NCBI GenBank assembly: GCA_035548675.1
Contig: DASZSJ010000005.1
Location: 1 to 13,230 of the forward strand
Source of the DNA: VRUE01 sp035548675
Lineage (GTDB): Bacteria > Actinomycetota > Thermoleophilia > Solirubrobacterales > 70-9
DNA length: 13,230 nt
Reading direction: 5' to 3'
Shown here: positions 6,203 to 10,725 of the stretch, piece by piece
Layout: every line of letters starts with the position of its first letter
Numbering within the stretch: the stretch's first letter is position 1
The notes under the pieces: generated by a model
What the model was told of the DNA's origin: nothing
The model's input: the letters and a program-made list of their open reading frames with translations, nothing else
Database searches by the model: none
Translations under genes and position numbers: made by a program

Positions 6203-6919
6203 TCAGCCGGTCGTATGCGACTCGCCCGGCGCCAGCACCACCACCCGCGAGGAGGTCTTCGCCTCGACCTCGTCCTTGAAGGCCCCGGCGTCGGTCTCGA
6301 TCGGCGGGAAGGTGTTGAAGTGCATCGGGATCACCGTGCCGGCGCCGATGAAGTCCGCCGCGACCACGCCGTCGTGGCGGTCCATCGTGTAGTGGCCGCC
6401 GATCGGCAGCATCACGACATCGACCGGATTGCGTTCGGCGATCAGCTTCATGTCGCCGAAGAGGCAGGTGTCGCCGGCGTGGTAGACGGTGAGGCCACCG
6501 AGATTGATCAGCAGGCCCGCGGCGGTGCCGACGGCGGCGCCGGAGGACGGGCTGAAGGGCGACTCGGCCGAGCCCGGCAGGGTGCTGGTGTGCCAGGCGG
6601 GGACGAGCTTGACCCAACCCCAGTCAAAGCGCACGGTGCCGCCGAGGTTGGGGTCGTGGACGCTCTCGACACCCCGTTCCTTCAGCCATTCGGCGATCTC
6701 GACGACCGCCACGCACTCGGCGCCGTTGGCCTTGGCGACGCCGGCCGCGTCGGCCATGTGGTCGGCGTGACCGTGCGAGATGACGACGTGGGTCGGGGAG
6801 AGGTCCTCGGCGCTCGCCACCGCCGCCGGGTTATTGGGCTTGAGGAAGGGGTCGACCAGGATCCGAACGTCGCCCTCGCTCAGTTCGAAGCACGAGTGAC
6901 CGTGGTACTTGATCTCCAT
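6203..6919 (-). CDS. UPF0173 family metal-dependent hydrolase (metallo-beta-lactamase fold)
   Basis: 238 aa, full length for the family. It begins MEIKYHGHSCFEL, the usual UPF0173 start with a strand and an early histidine. The zinc motif is HGHADH at 49-54; further candidate ligands are H110 (PAWHTS), D150 (YHAGDT) and H200 (PMHFNT). The closest characterised relatives are L-ascorbate-6-phosphate lactonase-like enzymes, but the substrate of UPF0173 proteins is not settled. No signal peptide, so probably cytoplasmic. The ATG lies 2 nt after the stop codon of the 108-aa gene upstream, and GGAGAG sits inside that gene's end, so the two are almost certainly translated from one mRNA. Confidence 0.9.
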   Translation of the reverse strand: MEIKYHGHSCFELSEGDVRILVDPFLKPNNPAAVASAEDLSPTHVVISHGHADHMADAAGVAKANGAECVAVVEIAEWLKERGVESVHDPNLGGTVRFDWGWVKLVPAWHTSTLPGSAESPFSPSSGAAVGTAAGLLINLGGLTVYHAGDTCLFGDMKLIAERNPVDVVMLPIGGHYTMDRHDGVVAADFIGAGTVIPMHFNTFPPIETDAGAFKDEVEAKTSSRVVVLAPGESHTTG

Positions 6920-6921
6920 CT

Positions 6922-7248
6922 TCAGCGCTCTCCTTCTTCGTTCTCGGGGTCGTTCAACTCCTCGTGGAGTGCCCAGCCGACGGCGACTCCAACCATCATG
7001 CCCATCCGCGCCTCCTCGGCGAGCAGCGAGCGGACCGCCGCTATGCGCTGCTCGGAATCGGGAGCGGTGGCGGCCTTCAGCGCCTCGGCGTCGTGGGACT
7101 CGCCGAACCAGCCGCCCTCGGCGAGCGCCGCCGCGAGCACCTTCTGCAGTTGCGGCGCGGCGCGGGCGACGATCCGCTCGGCCTCGGCAAAGCGCTCGGC
7201 GTCGAGGAGCCGCTCGATCGCGGCGTCGAGTTGCTCATCCGAGGGCAC
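6922..7248 (-). CDS. Hypothetical protein, helical, 108 aa
   Basis: Not recognised as a named family. The chain starts GTG (MPSDEQLDAAIERLLDAERF) and is mostly alpha-helical with an Ala/Glu/Arg-rich N-terminal half, a short GGWFGESHD stretch near residues 45-53 and an acidic end (NDPENEEGER). MGMMVGVAVGWAL (82-94) is hydrophobic but short for a membrane span. It is real by codon bias and by its 2-nt spacing to the hydrolase gene, whose partner it may be. The GTG is 8 nt after the -10-like TAGGCT (7262-7257), so it may be leaderless. Confidence 0.72.
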   Translation of the reverse strand: MPSDEQLDAAIERLLDAERFAEAERIVARAAPQLQKVLAAALAEGGWFGESHDAEALKAATAPDSEQRIAAVRSLLAEEARMGMMVGVAVGWALHEELNDPENEEGER

Positions 7249-7256
7249 GGCTGAGG

Positions 7257-7262
7257 AGCCTA
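7257..7262 (-). promoter_or_regulatory. -10 box of the 108-aa gene/hydrolase operon
   Basis: TAGGCT on the minus strand ends 8 nt before the GTG at 7248 and lies within the 36-bp gap after the rhomboid-like gene. No Shine-Dalgarno is visible, which fits leaderless translation. Confidence 0.35.
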
Positions 7263-7284
7263 GCCGCCCCCGGCCGGCGCCCGC

Positions 7285-8049
7285 TCAATCGGAGCTGTGC
7301 AGGGCCGAGGCGGCGAGGCCGGCGAGGCCGCCGACGGCGCCGCCGACGAGGCCGGCGAAGGGGTCGGCGGTCGACTCGAAGATCGGCAGCGCGAGGAGGA
7401 CGGCGGCGGCGACCACGACGCCGATCGCGTCGTAGTCGTCGTCGATCGCGTGGTGCGCCTCGGCGCGGCGGAGCGCAAACCAGGCGGCGACGGCGCCGAG
7501 CGCCATGCCGTTGCCGCCGGCGATCACCTCGACGTCGCCCTGGGCGTGGGCGATGCCGCTGGCGACGAGCATGCCGAGCGAGCCGCAGGCAAGCAGCAGG
7601 ATCGCCGTCGGCGCGGTGCCGAGGCGGCGCTCGAGGCCGGTGCCGAAGATCGCCAGCCCGACCGCGACGACGAAGAGGTAGCCGACGTCGAGGTAGGCGA
7701 AGGGCGCCGTGAGGAAGCGCCACCACTGGTCGTCGAGCGGCACGACGAGGCCGCCGAAGGTGGCGATCGGGTCGCCGGTCGCCTTCTGCACGAGCAGCAG
7801 CGCCGCCGAGCCGAGGATCGCCGCCGCCGTCGCGTAGGGGCGGAACTCGGCGACCGCCTCGCGCCGGCGCCGGCGGCGCAGGCGTGGCCGGCGACGGCGG
7901 CGGGGCTTGGGCTCGAGCGCGTCGCCGCGCCGTTCCAGTTTCGGCGCCCGCTTGCGCAGGCGGGTGCCGCAGTAAGGGCACTCGGTTACGTAGGGACTGA
8001 CCTCGGAGCCGCAGTTCTTGCAAATGACGCTGAGCTCAGTCTCGCTCAT
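7285..8049 (-). CDS. Zinc-ribbon rhomboid-like membrane protein, probably not a protease
   Basis: 254 aa. N-terminal zinc ribbon with C10-x2-C13 and C24-x2-C27 (CKNCG...CPYCG), then a strongly basic linker (33-63, long Arg runs) and about six membrane segments (72-250). WWRFLTAPFAYLDVGYLF (109-126) and IFGTGLERRLGTA (134-146) follow the rhomboid pattern around TM1-TM2. The active-site GxSG is replaced by GGNGM (178-182), asparagine at the serine position. The TM6 region FAGLVGG (231-237) has glycine where rhomboid proteases have the catalytic histidine. It is therefore likely a pseudoprotease. The frame is open far upstream on this strand, but the real start is the ATG at 8049, just before the zinc ribbon and 7 nt after a -10 box. 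Confidence 0.8.
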   Translation of the reverse strand: MSETELSVICKNCGSEVSPYVTECPYCGTRLRKRAPKLERRGDALEPKPRRRRRPRLRRRRRREAVAEFRPYATAAAILGSAALLLVQKATGDPIATFGGLVVPLDDQWWRFLTAPFAYLDVGYLFVVAVGLAIFGTGLERRLGTAPTAILLLACGSLGMLVASGIAHAQGDVEVIAGGNGMALGAVAAWFALRRAEAHHAIDDDYDAIGVVVAAAVLLALPIFESTADPFAGLVGGAVGGLAGLAASALHSSD

Positions 8050-8056
8050 GCAGACG

Positions 8057-8062
8057 AGGATA
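8057..8062 (-). promoter_or_regulatory. -10 box of the rhomboid-like gene, leaderless
   Basis: TATCCT on the minus strand ends 7 nt before the ATG at 8049. This puts the expected transcription start on the A of the start codon. No Shine-Dalgarno is present. Confidence 0.45.
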
Positions 8063-8101
8063 ACTCCCCACCGGGAGCCGCTTACAGCCTGGCCGCGGTG
8101 G

Positions 8102-8137
8102 CATACTGCGATGGAACCCGTCTTCGAGGAGGAATAA
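8102..8137 (+). promoter_or_regulatory. Promoter, Shine-Dalgarno and possible 8-codon leader ORF of the aldolase gene
   Basis: TGGCATACT gives an extended -10 (CATACT, 8102-8107); a weak CTTACA lies 15 nt upstream. GAGGAGGAA just before the GTG at 8140 is a strong Shine-Dalgarno. An ATG at 8111 opens MEPVFEEE with stop TAA at 8135-8137, 2 nt before the aldolase start. If transcription begins near 8114, as expected from the -10 box, that ATG is not in the mRNA, so the leader ORF is doubtful. Confidence 0.35.
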
Positions 8138-8139
8138 GA

Positions 8140-9060
8140 GTGGAGTTGAAGAGCCTGACCGAGCAGAAATCGCTGCTGGCCACCCTGGCCCCCGGCAAAC
8201 GCGCCCGCCTGCGGCGCCTGCTCTTCGAGTTCGGTCCCGGCAACGGAACCCTGATGCTGCTGCCGATCGACCAGGGCATCGAGCACGGCCCGCGCGACTT
8301 CTTCCCCAACCCGGCGTCGAAGGACCCCGACTACCAGTTCCGCCTCGCCGCCGAGGCCGGCTACTCGGCCCTCGCCTGCCAGATCGGCATGGCGAGCAAG
8401 TACTACCCCGACTACGCCGGCCAGGTGCCGCTGATCCTCAAGGTCAACGGCAAGACCGACATCCCCTCCTCCGCCCACGCCTTCTCCAGCTGCAACGCCA
8501 GCGTCGAGGACGCGGTGCGGCTGGGCGCCGACGCGGTCGGCTACACGCTCTACGTCGGCTCGCCGCGCCAGGACGAGGACCTCGCCCAGCTGCGGGCGGT
8601 GCGCGAGGACTGCGACCGCTTCGGCATGCCGCTGATCGTCTGGTCCTACCCGCGCGGCGAAGCGGTCGCCGGCAAGGGCGGCCAGAACTCCTTCTACGCG
8701 ATCGACTACGCGGCGCGGATGGCGATGGAGATGGGCGCCGACGTGGTCAAGCTCAACATGCCGAAGATCAACCCCGACAGCGACAAGGACGCCCCCGCCC
8801 CCTACAACGAGATGCAGGTCGACGAGGGCGAGGCGATCCGCCAGTGCGTCGAGTCGGCCGGCCGCTCGCTGGTCGTGCTCTCGGGTGGCTCCAAGGTCGA
8901 CGACGCGACCGTGCTGGGCCACACGCGCGAGATCATGGAAGCGGGCGGCTCGGGGGTCATCTTCGGCCGTAACGTCTGGCAGCGCGAGTGGAACGAGGCG
9001 CTCGAGATCATCGCCCAGATCAAGGAGACGCTGTTGTCGTCCGTGAAGCGCATACCGTAG
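8140..9060 (+). CDS. Class I fructose-bisphosphate aldolase, DhnA/FbaB type
   Basis: 306 aa TIM barrel of the DeoC/FbaB aldolase family. LLPIDQGIEHGPRDFF (40-55) is the characteristic first strand/loop; DVVKLNMPK (201-209) holds the Schiff-base lysine K204; LSGGSK (247-252) and GVIFGRNVWQ (272-281) are the phosphate-binding loops. It should split fructose 1,6-bisphosphate into dihydroxyacetone phosphate and glyceraldehyde 3-phosphate in glycolysis/gluconeogenesis, in the cytoplasm. Related enzymes in this family act on other sugar phosphates, so the substrate is inferred. GTG at 8140 was chosen because of the Shine-Dalgarno directly upstream; the frame is open much farther back, but that stretch overlaps the divergent rhomboid-like gene. 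Confidence 0.92.
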   Translation: MELKSLTEQKSLLATLAPGKRARLRRLLFEFGPGNGTLMLLPIDQGIEHGPRDFFPNPASKDPDYQFRLAAEAGYSALACQIGMASKYYPDYAGQVPLILKVNGKTDIPSSAHAFSSCNASVEDAVRLGADAVGYTLYVGSPRQDEDLAQLRAVREDCDRFGMPLIVWSYPRGEAVAGKGGQNSFYAIDYAARMAMEMGADVVKLNMPKINPDSDKDAPAPYNEMQVDEGEAIRQCVESAGRSLVVLSGGSKVDDATVLGHTREIMEAGGSGVIFGRNVWQREWNEALEIIAQIKETLLSSVKRIP

Positions 9061-9182
9061 GCGCCCGCAAACGGCGCATCTCGGGGTCTTCGGTCGGGCC
9101 GGATCGGGTCACGCACTGACTGTGCGCTCCCCGCACCGGCCCTTCCTGCATCCCCCGACCTGCTTGGTCTTCGGCGCCTTCC

Positions 9183-9686
9183 ATGAATAGGGAGACAATC
9201 GGCAGCGTCGTTCTGCTGGCAGTCGCCACGCTGCTGATCGTTCGTCCCTGGGAAAGAGACGAAACCGAGGACGGACCCGCGTCTGCCTACGCCTTCGTCA
9301 CCCGGGTCGTTGACGGCGACACGATCGAGGCGCGGATCGGCGACCGGATCGAGGACGTCCGCTACATCGGCGTCGACACGCCGGAGACGGTCAAGCCGGG
9401 CACGCCGGTGCAGTGCTTCGGGCCGCACGCGTCGGCCTTCAACCACCGGCTGGTCGAGCGGCGCCGGGTGCGGCTCGTCTTCGGCGTCGAGCGTCGCGAC
9501 GCCTACGGCAGGCTGCTCGCCTACGTCCACCTCGGCGATCGCTTCGTCAACGCGAGTCTCGTCCGCAGGGGCCTCGCCCGCTCGCTGACGATCCCGCCCA
9601 ACGACCGCTTCGCGCCGCTCTTCCGCCGCCTCGAGCTGCGCGCCGCCCGCGCCGGCAGGGGCCTGTGGGGAGCCTGCCGGCCTTGA
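9183..9686 (+). CDS. Thermonuclease (SNase) family protein, membrane-anchored or exported
   Basis: 167 aa. Residues 6-21 (IGSVVLLAVATLLIVR) are one hydrophobic segment without a clear cleavage site, so a signal anchor is likely. The nuclease domain (36-164) has the calcium and catalytic residues in the staphylococcal nuclease order: D44-G-D46-T, R60, D65-T-P-E68 and R110 in DAYGRLLAY. The expected activity is Ca2+-dependent cleavage of DNA/RNA outside the membrane. C78 (VQCFG) and C165 (GACRP) could form a disulfide. ATG at 9183 follows a 122-bp gap after the aldolase gene and no Shine-Dalgarno is obvious. A large inverted repeat begins 8 nt after the stop. Confidence 0.9.
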   Translation: MNRETIGSVVLLAVATLLIVRPWERDETEDGPASAYAFVTRVVDGDTIEARIGDRIEDVRYIGVDTPETVKPGTPVQCFGPHASAFNHRLVERRRVRLVFGVERRDAYGRLLAYVHLGDRFVNASLVRRGLARSLTIPPNDRFAPLFRRLELRAARAGRGLWGACRP

Positions 9687-9693
9687 GGATTCC

Positions 9694-9744
9694 CGAACTG
9701 CATCAAATTCTCACCCTGCTGGCGTGAGAATTTGATGCAGTTCG
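9694..9744. repeat. Perfect 21-bp inverted repeat with 9-nt loop
   Basis: The arm at 9694-9714 (starts CGAACTGCATCAAA) is the exact reverse complement of 9724-9744; the loop is CCTGCTGGC. The arms are clearly AT-richer than the surroundings. It lies 8 nt after the nuclease stop and would make a very stable hairpin in RNA or a cruciform in DNA. There is no T-run after it, so a standard intrinsic terminator is not evident. Confidence 0.95.
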
Positions 9745-9776
9745 ATTTGTGCGCTTCGGTACTTTTGCCGACTGCA

Positions 9777-9802
9777 AGCGCTCGTGCAGCTTTGCTACGG
9801 TG
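9777..9802 (+). promoter_or_regulatory. Promoter of the 79-aa membrane protein gene
   Basis: AGCGC (9777-9781), 11 nt, then TGCTACGGTG (9793-9802) with -10 TACGGT (9796-9801). It is the same arrangement as the sigma-gene promoter at 3484-3509. A start near 9808 leaves a leader of about 23 nt before the ATG at 9831. Confidence 0.5.
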
Positions 9803-9830
9803 CGCCGCGGCCTACGGGCCACCCCGATCT

Positions 9831-10070
9831 ATGCGAATGCGCCAGAGCATCACCCAGTTCGAGTCGGCCTTCGAACAGGAGACGACCCTCGAGCGACGCC
9901 GCCGCGAGCAACTGCGCCGCCGCGCTGCGAATCGCTCGCGTGCCCGGCGGATCAGCCGCGACGAGCAGGCCAGCAAGGTGCGCTTCAGCGTCCTCGCGGT
10001 CTGCCTCACGGTCACCGTCGTGGTCGTGGTGGTGTCGATGTTCGAGGCGCTCGCGTTCCTGATGGCGTAG
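9831..10070 (+). CDS. Small single-span membrane protein, 79 aa, hypothetical
   Basis: Not recognised. Residues 1-50 are highly charged and probably helical or coiled-coil (SITQFESAFEQETTLERRRR, then RRRAANRSRARRISRDEQ). Residues 52-77 (FSVLAVCLTVTVVVVVVSMFEALAFL) are one membrane span ending three residues from the C-terminus. The basic segment before the span predicts an N-in topology. The frame opens as early as 9732, but that start lies inside the 21-bp inverted repeat and upstream of the promoter. ATG at 9831 (or 9837) is preferred. There is little Shine-Dalgarno. The layout of basic helix plus span recalls small divisome or FtsB/FtsL-like proteins only in outline. Confidence 0.65.
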   Translation: MRMRQSITQFESAFEQETTLERRRREQLRRRAANRSRARRISRDEQASKVRFSVLAVCLTVTVVVVVVSMFEALAFLMA

Positions 10071-10099
10071 CGGCCGGGCGCGCCGCTGCCCCGGTTGAA

Positions 10100-10105
10100 T
10101 AGACT
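10100..10105 (+). promoter_or_regulatory. -10 box of the 184-aa gene, very short leader
   Basis: TAGACT, preceded by TTGAA, ends 11 nt before the ATG at 10117, which would leave a leader of about 4 nt. No Shine-Dalgarno is visible. Confidence 0.4.
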
Positions 10106-10116
10106 CGCGCCCGCTT

Positions 10117-10671
10117 ATGGCACGACGCTCACTGAAGCCACAACTGAACCAGATCCGCGCCTGGGTGCGGCAGGGCCGCACCGACGCCTGGATCGCCCAC
10201 CAACTTGAAGTCAGCACCTCCGAGCTGCGCGAGTTCCGCAAACAGCACGGCTTTACGCCGGACGAGGAGGACGGCGCCTCGGGCGAAGTCGACCTGCGCG
10301 ACGAGATCGAGGCCGAGATCGAGGCGGCCACCGCCGAGGAGGCCGAGGCTGAAGAGGCCGAGGCCGTCGAGGAGGAGTCCGCGGAGGACGAGGAGAAGGA
10401 CGAGAGGGACGCCGAGGCGAAACCGAAACGTCGCCGGCGGCGCGGTCGCCGCGGCGGGCGCAGCCGCCGCAAAGAGATCGAGGCAAGCTTCGATCACGGC
10501 GAGACCGACGGCTACGGCCTCTGGCTCGACCCCTCCGTCAAGGACAATCCCGTCTACGCCGAGCACTGGGCCGGCAAGCGGGAGGTCACGGTTCGCATCG
10601 AGGCGGACCAGATCGTCATCCGGCGAGCCGGCGGCGGCAACGCCGAGTCCGACGACTCCGACGACGAGTAG
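10117..10671 (+). CDS. Putative DNA-binding protein with HTH, acidic linker and basic patch
   Basis: 184 aa, no family I can name. Residues 6-46 (LKPQLNQIRAWVRQGRTDAW, IAHQLEVSTSELREFRKQHG) look like a helix-turn-helix of the kind found in recombinase or sigma-like wHTH regions. Residues 49-100 are almost all Glu/Asp/Ala. Residues 102-119 are nearly all Arg/Lys/Gly (KPKRRRRRGRRGGRSRRK). A small C-terminal domain (120-170) contains DGYGLWLDPSVKDNPVYAEHW and a strand-rich REVTVRIEADQIVIRR, with an acidic Ser/Asp end. It may be a nucleic-acid-binding regulator or nucleoid protein. It lies 46 bp after the small membrane protein gene but appears to have its own promoter. Confidence 0.72.
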   Translation: MARRSLKPQLNQIRAWVRQGRTDAWIAHQLEVSTSELREFRKQHGFTPDEEDGASGEVDLRDEIEAEIEAATAEEAEAEEAEAVEEESAEDEEKDERDAEAKPKRRRRRGRRGGRSRRKEIEASFDHGETDGYGLWLDPSVKDNPVYAEHWAGKREVTVRIEADQIVIRRAGGGNAESDDSDDE

Positions 10672-10680
10672 CGCGGGGGC

Positions 10681-10719
10681 ATCCCGGTTGTAATTGGTGA
10701 GGGCGATCCCGGTTGGGAT
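10681..10719. repeat. Short direct repeat between convergent genes
   Basis: ATCCCGGTTG occurs at 10681-10690 and 10706-10715, and the second copy continues into the small hairpin ATCCC-GGTT-GGGAT (10706-10719). It occupies the gap between the stop codons of the 184-aa gene and the glycosyltransferase gene. There is no T-tract. Confidence 0.5.
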
Positions 10720-10725
10720 AGGTCC

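Noticed and set aside
7297..8139. Upstream extension of the aldolase reading frame
   Set aside because: The frame stays open only because it is opposite the rhomboid-like gene. The extension has no aldolase homology, and a strong Shine-Dalgarno stands just before the GTG at 8140.
8050..8922. Upstream extension of the rhomboid-like reading frame on the minus strand
   Set aside because: It lies opposite the aldolase gene and carries no motif; a -10 box and the zinc ribbon mark the ATG at 8049 as the start.
9732..9830. Earlier ATG for the small membrane protein
   Set aside because: This start lies within the 21-bp inverted repeat and upstream of the TACGGT promoter, and the added residues look like noise.
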